Assembly (NCBI RefSeq): GCF_028554725.1
Contig: NC_071671.1
Span: 66,520,001 to 66,584,000 of the forward strand
Origin: Zeugodacus cucurbitae
Taxonomy: Eukaryota > Arthropoda > Insecta > Diptera > Tephritidae
DNA length: 64,000 bases
Direction of reading: 5' to 3'
Shown here: piece by piece, positions 36,882 to 47,543 of the stretch
Layout of the letters: every line of letters starts with the position of its first letter
Position numbering within the stretch: position 1 is the stretch's first letter
Made by a program: the position numbers and the translations under genes
The notes under the pieces: generated by a model
Told to the model about the DNA's origin: nothing
The model's database searches: none
The model's input: the letters and a program-made list of their open reading frames with translations, nothing else

Positions 36882-37416
36882 TAGGGAATCTTCTTTCTAC
36901 AAATTAACATATTTTCATCGGGTTTTTTATAACAGTAGTCCATTCAGTATTCCTATAGCATTTGATCGATTCGCATTATTTTCTATTTACTTTTTCAGTC
37001 ACCTATTAAATTTAGAAATTGGGAGAATGAGTCCGTTACTAACCGCTTCCAAATCGACTCTCCTTATGGGGAAAGTTGAATATTTCGCCTCTGAATTTTT
37101 TAAAGCAGATGGGGTCAATACCACAGGTACCATGGTACTAAGATTGGAATTTTGAATCAAAGCAGTGCTCACTCTCAGCGATTTTCTTCTAGCAACCATC
37201 CTATTGAGGTCTGAAAACAAAAAAAAAAACAGGAAGCCTTAAGGAACTCCTTTGCCGGTTCTTTGGTGTCATTAGTGTTTATCCATCATTTCACCTATTT
37301 CACTGTTTGCATTAAAAATTAGAAAAATAAAAAATGTAAATCTCATGGCGACCTCATTAACATTTTATTATCACTTCATAAGCCCGAGTATAAAAAATGC
37401 GCAAAATGAAAAATAC
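36882..37416. mobile_element. Gene-derived insert, copy 2
   Basis: It has the same ends as the insert at 32297-32938 (starts atagggaatcttctttc, ends near aaaaatac) and is nearly identical over most of its length, with an 87-bp deletion near 37239 and a few small gaps. On the minus strand 37217-36999 it keeps a 73-codon frame opening MFSDLNRMVARRKSLRVSTA and ending EAVSNGLILPISKFNR. It is basic and Ser/Thr-rich. I do not recognise the source protein. Confidence 0.6.
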
Positions 37417-38517
37417 ATCAGCGCAGATATTTCATAATAAAAGTGTAATGCCAAAGCCAACTCTCACAGGTATACGCCAGAACGCTCGTATTGCCTTAAG
37501 AAGTCAAAGCGGCGAGCGCCAAAGCGTCAGAGTGGAAGCGTAAATTAAATTAAGTAAAAGTGTGGGAAAATGCATTCATGCATAAACGAAAGCGAATGGC
37601 AAGCAACATAACAAGAAGAGCCACGCTGGCAAGCCAGCAACAAACACATTTTGCTTATAAAAGTGCAGCAAAAGCAGCGAGTAATAACTACAAACAACAA
37701 CTATGCACACATACACGCACAAACACGAGTGAAACTGTTCAAGTCCCCAGCAACATTTCGCAGTGGCTGAGCGTAAAGTAACACACACGCTTGGGAGGTG
37801 ACACATACAACCAGCGCGCAACAGTAAATCTTCAAATCTTCGACAGCAACAACAACAACAAACAACTCTAAATGTTAATGTATTCGAGTGTGTATGTTTG
37901 TTGTAAGTGATATTTACTGAGCTACAAACATACAAACAGCTACTTATTGTGCCACCTTGAAAGCATAAATCTGCGCCACTGCTCGCTGCTGGCGTGTGAA
38001 AATGCGTGCCCACTTGGGCGTATGAGTGATGGAATGTGATAAGTTTGCCGAGTTTGCTTCCTCTTTGCTTGGCTGATTGAGTGATGGCAACGGCGAAATA
38101 AGCACCGGCATACGACACATGTGCGACAACTCGCTGCGCAGTGAGCTGTGTATCTAGGTGAGTGCGTGCGTGGATTATAAAATTGTAACGGGAATATTTG
38201 TATTTTTTATTTTATTTACACGCATCTTCGTTTCACCTGTGCATGTGTGTTGGCTTGAGTTGCTACTTGTGTGTGCATTTGAGAGTGTTCTACGAGTGTG
38301 ACCACAACTTGGCAGTGAAGTGGAAAAATGTCAAGGTCGATAGTTAGTGTATTAAGTAAGTGGCAGGCTGCCTGTTTATTGACAAATATCAGGTACTCAT
38401 TTCTGATGTCTTCTGACAAAGTGACACAGAAGGGAAGCTAGTCCGTAAAGCAGTGAAATTGATGGACATGCAGATTATGAGTAGGAGAAGTGAACCACAT
38501 TGGAGAGAGAATATAAA
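37417..38517. other. GC-richer intergenic stretch, no convincing gene
   Basis: It contains a (CAA)n tract at 37848-37863. The 180-codon minus ORF 37576-38118 arises partly by reading this tract as a cysteine run and has no domain, so it is not called. It could be regulatory or untranslated sequence. Confidence 0.45.
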
Positions 38518-39065
38518 AAATAAAGTAGGGCTAAGTTCGGGTGAAACCGAATATTTCATACACTCGATTTTTTTTTTTTAATTCAAATAATATCACACAC
38601 AATTTGACCATTTATTCGACATAAAGTCCACCAGAAGAATGAAAATCGTTATATGTAGTAAATAGGGTTTCCAGTAATCTCTGGACCGATTTAAATTATT
38701 TTCGCCACGCGGCTTCATCATATCCAAGAATATACGCTCGCTTAATTTTGCTAAGATATCACACATATTAACCGATATTTATAGTATAAAGTCCACTAGA
38801 AGTTTGAAAACCCTAATATTATGTATTAGGGGGCTAGAGAAAGTTATGACCCGCTTTTAGACATCATTGACCCGAGGGCACATTATTAAAAGAAACATAT
38901 TCCTTTTGAATTTCTATAAAATATCGGAGAGATTTACCGATATTTTCGATAAAAATTATCCATAGGCACTGGGGCCTTGAACATTTATAATCCGATTTGA
39001 ACAATTTTTAAATGAGCTTTGCCGCACTCCCAATGTTAATACTACAAAGTTTTAGGAAGATATGG
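38518..39065. repeat. Dispersed repeat copy 4 (reverse orientation, truncated)
   Basis: It begins aaagtagggctaagttcggg then tgaaaccgaatatttcat, the characteristic family end, and continues with the family's aagtccac and atatccaagaatata blocks before losing similarity. Confidence 0.7.
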
Positions 39066-40309
39066 GCTTTTCTCTATATACTCTTTATAAATACATATAT
39101 GTTTTGGACAGCGTTCACGACCGTGAGTCTTATAAGTTCTTAGGGAAAGACTTAAGCACTCATGTTGGCCGCTAAAAACGCTTTGGAATACATCTATGAT
39201 TATTGCTTAATTTTGGGTGACGATTTTTGCGGTGGCAATCTCGTGTGAGTTCCCTGTAAATTCTGTTTATTAGGATATTTTGTTGAATGGATGGATTAGC
39301 TGCGATCAAAATATTAGCTAGTATAGAGTTCCACTAGTATCCTTCCAATTGCAATACATCATTCTGTAGTCGTATTTACAAATACACTAACAATCCAGAA
39401 TGCTGCAGCAATATTTGCTGAAATAATTTATGGCAAAAACTTGCCATTTAACGAGTACAATTTATTTGAGCAACAATAATTCTATTTACCAACTTGATAT
39501 ATGTTGATGTTCACACGCTCGTACTTACACGACTAAATATGCGATTTTCCCACTAAACAATATGTTCATACATAATGCTGTATGTATTTGTATTTAGCAT
39601 ATTGCATGTGTGCGCTATTGATTGTAGTTGTGAATGTGTGAAGTGCTCATGTGACGGGTCAACCGCAATCGACACTCTATGGCATTCATGTGAGTGTTTT
39701 CAATTGTGTTGCTGCCCGCCAGAACAACAACAAACAACATACAGACAATAAAATTAACTACAGCAGCTGGGAGCTATGAAAATAAATCCACTAATTCTAT
39801 TGTGGTCACATGTTGTACGAGAGTATCTTTTTGCGGGATTTATGTGAAATGTACACCAAACACATACACGCCCGTGTGTATTGATCACGTTGCGAGCGCA
39901 TAAATTTCATTTATGACGAACTCATAACGAAATATGAACAATTTAGTTAGAGAGTTTATGCATATCCATTTAGTTTTATATAGAAGCAAGTCGTCAATAT
40001 ATATGTTTCATTTAGATTATTTCGATTGTATATTATTAGTAGTGATTTAGATAATATATTGTATTTTTTAAATAAATTTTTCAATGATTGTCTGAATTTT
40101 ATAAAATGAGGATCCTTATTTGATCTCACTAACGTAATCTAGTAGCTTTGAAAGCGTTTTCTAGCCGTACAAAATAGTAAAATCCTTTAAAATAGGTTGG
40201 TTAACCTAAAGAGCTTGTCAAAAGTCATGTATAATCTGCAGAATCTCACCGAGAATAAACTCTCCCTGGCTACCAGGGAGCTAGTAGAACTACAATAGAA
40301 GAATTCTAG
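39066..40309. other. No gene seen
   Basis: Intergenic. ORF 39694-39903 is low-complexity. Confidence 0.5.
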
Positions 40310-41750
40310 TTGACGTGAGTTTAGATAGCTATAAAAATGGAAAATGTGCGTGGCTTCATCCACATTTCGATCAAAAACAATATCTCAAGAACTACTCGAC
40401 CGATTTCAACGTAGTTTGATATATAAAGTTTTCGCGACACCCTGATATTATGTACGCAAATTGGGCGAAAACGGTTAACGACCACGCCTACTTCCCATAA
40501 AACACAATTTTGAACTCCATGGGATTCGTTCCCTTTACATTATCTCGAGAAGCAGTCAAGATATCGGAGCAAAACATTGAATAAATACTATGCTGGAGGT
40601 ATAGCATAAATCACAGAAAAATTTCGAAATCGGACTATAAATTTTCAACGCCCCATTATTGACCATGAAGACCTCAGTGTCGATGAGAAATATTTCATCG
40701 AAAAAATCGCTAAATCACTCAGATATTGTGTAGAAACTCATATCGAATATATATTTTTTATAATAACGTGTCTTTGTGCCAAAAATGGATTGAATTGGGT
40801 CATAACTTTCCCTAGTAACGAGATACCTAATATCCGGTTTTCTAAACATACGGTGGTTATTATGTGATATATTTTAGGAAAATTAGATGATTGTATAATC
40901 TTGGATATGAGGCATTCTCTGGAAAAAAAGCCACTTGAAAAAAAGTTCTTTATTTTCTTTGGCAATGATATATCTTATAGTATATGTAAAACCTAAAATA
41001 AAACATATGGTGTTAGGTCTGTGTAACGCGAGGTTGCCATACTGTAAGGGGCCAAAGTTTTTTGTATAAAAAATTTCGAACCGCCATAACTTTAAAACTA
41101 ATGATCAGATTTTAAGACACCATTTCACTTTTTTGTACAGAATTTCTCAAACTTTAAAACTGTGTATCGTAAAAATTTAAAAAAATAATATTTCATAGCA
41201 AAAAATGAAAACAAAAATTATTTTGAATTTTTAACCCTTTATGCCCCCTTCGATTTTTTTCGAAAATATCTTAAAATGTTTCTTATTTCATCACCTTTTT
41301 ACCCCCCAAAGGAAATTTTGGAACAGCAATATTTGTATGAGCTACAAATAAAAAACCAACTCAGAACATGATGAAAAATCATTGATTTATGCACTATTAT
41401 TATCTGCATTTAGCGTAACCCAGGATTAACGACGTGGACGTAGCAGACATTTAATCCCTTTTTATTTTTTTTTATTTTTTAATATTTTTTTGTATTTTTC
41501 AAATTTTTAATTTTTTCAAGTGGCTTTTTTCCAGAGAATGCCTCATATAATAAAGCTTAGTGACGAAAAGGAGTGAAATCGGTTTAGGTACTATCCCAGC
41601 ACTCATATACTAAATATCATTTTTTTCGCTTTTCTATAGGACTTTATGACAAATATATGGGTCAAGTTGTGTGTTCTCTTAATAAAATTAAATAAATAAA
41701 TAATCTGCGAGTATATAAAATGTACAGTTACATACGAACTTAGTCCCTTA
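40310..41750. repeat. Dispersed repeat copy 5, interrupted by a MITE
   Basis: It shares the caaaaacaatatctcaagaa and cgcctacttccca blocks with copy 1 and ends with gagtatataaaatgtacagt then acatacgaacttagtccc at about 41709-41745. The copy is split by the inverted-repeat element at 40905-41548: the block that normally follows cttggatat resumes after it. Confidence 0.72.
40905..41548. mobile_element. 644-bp non-autonomous element with about 36-bp terminal inverted repeats
   Basis: The ends read atatgaggcattctctgg (40905) and ccagagaatgcctcatat (to 41548) and continue as an inverted repeat through agccacttgaaaaaa. The outermost atat is palindromic and could be the target duplication. There is no ORF. 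It sits inside dispersed repeat copy 5, so it inserted later. Confidence 0.78.
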
Positions 41751-43109
41751 TATTATTTATAGTAGCCCCTGCTTATTTATAGTAATTTATAATAATATTG
41801 AAGCCAAACATAGTGGATTTAAGACCATTTAAATGCAAACAGAGTATTATATAAATACTAAATATTTTATACTATATTTTTCTCATCCCGAAACTTAATA
41901 CACTGCCTGCCAAACGCTCCACTAACCTCCTCCTCCACCAAAGTCATTTGGCATTTCTCGCTATCAGCACTTCGTCTCAAATGTCTGATCGCGGTCCAGT
42001 CAACGCGACCACATGCTTAACGCAGTACGTGCGGTGCCAGCAACAATTTTATATCCTTATTAATGCCACACCAGCAACAAACACACACATTTAAGTATAT
42101 ATTTATATATGTTTGCGCCAAGTATCCATCTAAGTAGGCCACTCAGATAATATAGCTTTTGGCGCCCGATACTCCAAAAATATAATAATGCAAATTTTTG
42201 GTTGGCTGCCTACTTTTTCTATATAAATATATTTTTTATTGTTGTTGTTGGCACATTTATTATTTATTGCCGCTATCTCCCAGTGCATTTCTATACCATG
42301 AGTGTCAAGGATTTGCGCGCGTATCCTCTTAAATGTATAAATAATCCTACGCAGCTGGCTCAAGTGTTTTGAAAATATAAATTAAACTCTAGAACCCTAA
42401 TAAAGTAGTCAAATGTGCGTGTGTGTGTCTGGATGTGTGTGCGCAGTCTCGTCGGTTTTTAATTTAAAACAAAAGCCACATTTATATTTATGCCTGGAAA
42501 ATGTTAATTTATCTACTTCTTACGCTGGCAATGCGCAGCCACACTGGGTCTGTTTGATTGAGTGTGAGTGTGTGTGAGGATGTGTGCGTGTATGCGTGTG
42601 CCATTTGGCCCTATTGAATTAAGCTGAATTTATTACTGGTATGTATATAGTATGTCTGGACTTAGGGCGCTGCATTTAAATAGGCCATGCATTATATTGT
42701 TTTTGCTTTTGTTTTTGTTTTTAGGTTGCGGTACTTTGGTTGCCAAAATGAAAGTGATTCTCAAATGAAATGAGTGAGAGTTGTACAGTCATGAAAATGA
42801 GCCAAATGAGAGGCAAACGGTTTTAAATTATCGCTGATAGAAAAGAAGATAGTACTATCACTTAAATTATTAAATAAATTAAATATTTTGGAACAATGTT
42901 TAAACTCTCGGGAAACAGAAAAACTATTTTCACATCAGCTTTAACCAACGGTCCTAAATTATAATTTCAATGCACTTTTACGATTTGAAAAATCAAAATA
43001 AAATTTCGGTAACCTAAAATAACGGGATTCTGATAACTTTTTTATTAAACTGTATCACTAACTGTCAAAAGACTGAGACGTCCACGGCTCAGTTCGATAT
43101 TTTGAGAAT
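41751..43109. other. No gene seen; intergenic with GT microsatellites
   Basis: Short GT-rich tracts occur near 42417 and 42560. ORF 42130-42363 minus has no domain. Confidence 0.5.
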
Positions 43110-43125
43110 AGAGTTAATCTTTTGA

Positions 43126-44120
43126 ATCTGAATTTGGTATCCCCGCAACACCAAAAGCTCCATCAGGATCGGAAAGGACCTCTCCAGACGAGGTTTCAGA
43201 CAAGATGACTCGCTATCATGTGACTTCTATAATCTGATGCTGGAAAAAATAGTTCGAGTCGCAGAGCTAAATAGAGAAGGTACAATTTTTTATAAAAGTG
43301 TACAGCTACTGGCGTAAGCCGATGATATCGATATTATTGGAAACAGCACCCGCGCCGTTAGTTCTGCTTTTTCCCGCCTGGATAAGGAAGCGAAGCGAAT
43401 GGGTCTGGTGGTGAACGATGACAAGACGAAATATCTCCTGTCATCAAACCAAGCGCATTCGCGTCTTGGCTCCCACGTCACTGTTGACAGTCATAACTTT
43501 GAAGTTGTAGATAATTTCGTATACCTAGGAACCAGCATTAACACCGATAATAATGTCAGCCTTGAAATCCAATGTAGAATCATACTATGGTCTGAGTAGG
43601 CAATTGAAAAGTAAAGTCCTCTCTCGACGAACAAAAACTAAACTCTACAAGTCCCTCATCAGTCCCGTCCTTCTTTATGGTGCAGAAGCTTGGACGGTGT
43701 CAACATCCGATGAGACGGCACTAGGAGTTTTCAAGAGAAAGGTTTTGCGGAAGATTTATGGTCCCTTAAACATTGGCAACGGCGAATACCGCAGAAGATG
43801 AAATGATGAGCTGTATGTGTTGTTCGACGACATAGACATAGTCCAGCGAATAAAAAGACAGCGGATACGGTGGCTGGGTCATGTTGTTTGAATGGACGAA
43901 AGTGCCCCAGCTCTGAAAGTTTTCGATGCAGGACCCGTTGGTGGAAGCCGAGGAAGAGGGAGACCTCCACTCCGATGGAAGGACCAGGTGGAGAAGGACC
44001 TGTCTTCACTTGGTATTACCAATTGGCGCCCAACTGCCAGAAGGAGGGATACGTGGCGCGCTGTTTTGGACTCGGCTATAACCGCGTAAGCATTGTCTAC
44101 GCCAGTCAAGAAGAAGAAGA
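43126..44120 (+). mobile_element. 5'-truncated LINE insertion with 16-bp target duplication
   Basis: A 16-bp direct repeat agagttaatcttttga flanks the insert (43110-43125 and 44121-44136). The insert begins inside the reverse transcriptase with RRGFRQDDSLSCDFYNLMLE (usual RQGD changed to RQDD). The catalytic box reads stop-ADDIDII because TAC became TAA near 43317. It continues through LGTSINTDNNVSLEI, LLYGAEAWTVSTSDETALGV and LRWKDQVEKDLSSLGITNW to the natural stop, and ends in a (GAA)n tail. Confidence 0.9.
43266..44089 (+). pseudogene. LINE reverse transcriptase C-terminal remnant
   Basis: This is the coding part of the insertion described for 43126-44120, from the palm domain to the C-terminal end (DTWRAVLDSAITA then stop). 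Visible lesions are a stop replacing the Tyr of the YADD box, a frameshift after EIQCRI near 43580, and stops near 43800 and 43889. It is a dead copy. Antisense ORFs 43290-43481, 43731-44009 and 43879-44109 are shadows. Confidence 0.87.
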
Positions 44121-44136
44121 AGAGTTAATCTTTTGA

Positions 44137-46499
44137 TAAACTTTTCATATTAAAAACTGAAGCTGTTGAAGACGTTCTCTTGAAAAAAATATTGCTTCCT
44201 AAAAAATATAAGTAAAATATAAAATTTTCGAATTCCAAAGAATTTATTAATCCCGAAATTTCGGGATTCTTCTGATAATATATTTTTATACTGTTTGTCC
44301 ACCTATAAGTTAGAATTTATTTTGGTGTTTGGTTATTCAAAAATGGTTTTGGTATTCGAAAAATGAAATTAATACATACAATTTTTGTATCCCGAAATTA
44401 ATAATATTTCTTTCTCTGTTTGTCATACTTCTTAAACACTAACACTAAACCTTAGAACATTTACGACGACTTTGTGGTCAAAACTCACACTTTCCTTGGA
44501 GGAATCATGCATCAAATATATCTACAACACCGCTTAGCTTCTCACTGCCACACCAGCACATATAGCATTAAACATCAAAAGCTGTGGCGTATCCCAAAAG
44601 ATATTATTGCTTGAATATTTTAGTAATTTCCTTTTTACTTTAGTGCTTATAGCTTAGCGTAGTTTTCTATGCGCTGCTCCTTCTTTGCTCGTAAGTGCAT
44701 TCCATCTACATAATATTGCACCAAATAAGCTGGCTCTTAGTACTCCGTACACGCTGTGGTCCTTTCTTCTAACAACTTTTTATTTCGGCATCGCATATAT
44801 ATATTTATATCAGAATTTATATATATTCGAACGAGTCAGCTGCTTGCCTCCAAGCACCTTTTCCATGTAAAGGTGAGCAGCGCGCAACATTTGTGTGCAA
44901 TATTATGTTGATTTCCTGCAACCTTGTTGCCCTGCTTTGCCGGCTTGCATGTGTAACCTGCATAATTCACATAAATTTCTACGTTGTTATTGTTTTTGTT
45001 TGCTTTGTGCTTGTCTCACTCAGAAAGCTATTTTTATTAACAAGTAAATATCTGAATAAAAGCACAATAATTCGAAAAGCAATGAGTCACAATAAAATTG
45101 CATATATTATTTACTAACATTTCCCTTTCCTAGCTAATCGGTAGTAATATATCTATATCCAACCAGCTTTTGCTCTTTATTTTCAACTCAATTTTTGTTA
45201 ACTTTTACACTGACTCACACTAAGTGCTAACTCCCTTCCATTAACTAAAGTCATTCCTAGTTGTTCGTTATTGTTTTTGTTTTGTGTGGCACACACCTTA
45301 AAATAACTCAACACGGCAGCGCCTTAGTAATCAAATCGCTGCGGTGAACATTAGTCACACGCCAAAGGCCTTTTATTTTTGTGTTCTACACTTCAGTGTC
45401 TAATAAATTTCAAAGCCACAAAATTTGGAAATTATTTTCCTTTGCGCCGCTGGCACTGTCCCGCACTCAACGCATTATCGTTGCTGGGTTTTAGGTTTTG
45501 TTTACGACGTCAAACACTTAGCGCATAAAGAGGAATGCGAAAAAGTTCTAAATCGACGGTGGACTCAACCCCCGCACACCCACACGCAGTGCCAAGCAGT
45601 TATCCACAAAATTGTTTACCTTTATTGCCGAACTTGTGCAGACGGTGTCCAGCCAGATGGTCATTTGCTACGCGCCGTGGAAGATCCCACAACGGCAGCA
45701 GACCCAGCTACAACAGCAGACGGCGAATTCGGCGGCGACTTACACCCACTCATGCAAACTCACATAAATTTCCGTGAGCGACAGTCACGCAAGAGTGAAC
45801 ACGGAAGCGGAAATCACCATAAAAATGGTAAATCGAAAAGAAAACGCAGACACATACACACAGCCACAGCCATACACATAAACACACTCCGCATACTCTA
45901 TAATGCAACCGACACTCGTTAATGTGCAATAATGATGGCGCTTGGAGTCCTGTGTGGCAGCGCTAGCAAATAAGCGCGCCTCGACAGTGTGGGGGAGTCT
46001 GTTGAAATTGAGAGGGTTGACTCGCAAAAATATGCGCAAATTAACAAGAAAATAATGATGGAGAAGCTGAATTTATTGCAGGAAGAAACCTTTGCGAAAT
46101 AAAATTGTGACTACGGCAAACAGACTGGAAAATAAATAAATAAATGCGCGATACAACAAAAAAAAGTAAAAATATACAGTTATTTAAATGAGTTTTTAAG
46201 TAGACAGAAGGAGTTGGGAATTATTTTATTGCGGTGTACAGTGTTTTCCCTTGACAAATGGAGTGAGAATGTCCCGAATTTTTAATAAAACTGTAATCAA
46301 GTGGCTTTGTGATCTCGAGTTACTTATTTGTATTTTTTTATTTGAAGGAATATTTCATTTATATTAAGAGATATTAGAATACATATTGTGTATAGCTTTT
46401 GCGAACATATCATGAGCTCATCTTTACCACAGAGAACCACAAAAAATTATTTAATTTAATTCGGTAGAAGATTCTGAATTAAGGGTATACGTAGTTTTA
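44137..46499. other. No convincing gene; GC-richer patch at 45430-46010
   Basis: The 165-codon frame 45425-45922 lacks an ATG start and is rich in His/Thr repeats. A competing frame overlaps it. The patch could be an untranslated exon or regulatory DNA. Confidence 0.45.
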
Positions 46500-47084
46500 A
46501 AAACAGCCTGGAAATCCAACGCAGAATCACTCTTGCCAACAGGTGCTACTATGGACTAAGTAGGCAATTGAAAAGTAAAGTCCTCTCTCGACGAACAAAA
46601 ACCCAACGCTATAAGTCCCTCGTCATTCCCGTCCTACTTTACGGTGCAGAAGCGTGGACGATGTCAACATCCGATGAGACGGCACTAGGAGTTTTCGAGA
46701 GAAAGGTTTTGCGGAAGATTTATGGTCCCTTAACATTGGCAACGGCGAATACCGCAGACGATGGAACGATGAGCTGTATATGTTATTCGACGACATAGAC
46801 ATAGTCCAGCGAATAAAAAAACAGCGGCTACTCTGGCTAGGTCATGTTGTTCGAATGGATGAAAGTGCGCCAGCTCTGAAAGTATTCGATGCAGTACCCG
46901 CCGGAGGAAGCCGAGGAAGAGGGAGACCTCCACTCCGATGGAAGGACCAGGTGGAGAGGGACCTGGCTTCGCTTGGTATAACCAATTGGCGCCAAACTGC
47001 CAGAAGGAGGGATTCGTGGCGCGTTGTTTTGGACTCGGCTATAACCGCGTAAGCGGTGTCTACGCCAGTCAAGAAGAAGAAGTA
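46500..47084 (+). mobile_element. LINE 3' fragment, third copy
   Basis: It starts at LEIQRRITLANRCYYGL and runs to the natural end SWRVVLDSAITA, then gtctacgccagtcaag and a (GAA)n tail. One base is missing in cccttaacattgg at about 46730 compared with the copies at 32050 and 43770, which shifts the frame. Otherwise it is well preserved. It directly abuts the mariner remnant at 47085. Confidence 0.87.
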
Positions 47085-47543
47085 GTGTTTAAAAAACCGT
47101 CATTTTCGTTTCTTCAAAAAAATATTTATTCATTCAAATACATAAATGTTATCTCCTTTGAAGCAGTTCCAAATCGATATTATGCACTTTTGCGACATCT
47201 TCTTCCAATCGACACTTCCTCTCTGCAAACCTTTCCCTAACTCGTTTTTTAGAATACCCTTTGGCTCTTTCAGCGATTTCCGGTATGCTTCTAAAACGAT
47301 AACCCTTTAAGGTTCTCTTTACTTTTGGAAATGGGGAAAGGTCACTCAGAGTCATGTCTGGCGACAGACATATTGTCACGAACTAGCAACGAAGTGTGAG
47401 CTTTTAACAAACTGAAGTCGCCAAGCTCATAAAAACATGTCTAAACTTAGCGGCTGCTATCGACAAAGTTAGCAATGAATATAGCTGATATTTTTCAAAC
47501 CCCAGAAAGGTTTAAATTCCGGTGATTTTTTGAACGCACCATG
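47085..47543 (-). mobile_element. Mariner remnant with C-terminal transposase
   Basis: The right end reads, on the minus strand, ggtgcgttcaaaaaatcacc, and the left end gtgtttaaaaaaccgtcatt is its degraded counterpart. The minus-strand frame 47379-47149 contains SPDMTLSDLSPFPKVKRTLK and GYRFRSIPEIAE. That corresponds to the mariner SPDLAP-D---FPKLK block around the third catalytic Asp. Upstream sequence is deleted, so it is non-functional. Confidence 0.75.

Noticed and set aside
37576..38118. 180-codon minus-strand ORF
   Set aside because: It contains a cysteine run created by a CAA microsatellite, has no domain, and lies in a patch with competing open frames on both strands.
45425..45922. 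165-codon plus-strand ORF
   Set aside because: It begins with TTG, is rich in His/Thr repeats, overlaps another open frame, and shows no conserved motif.
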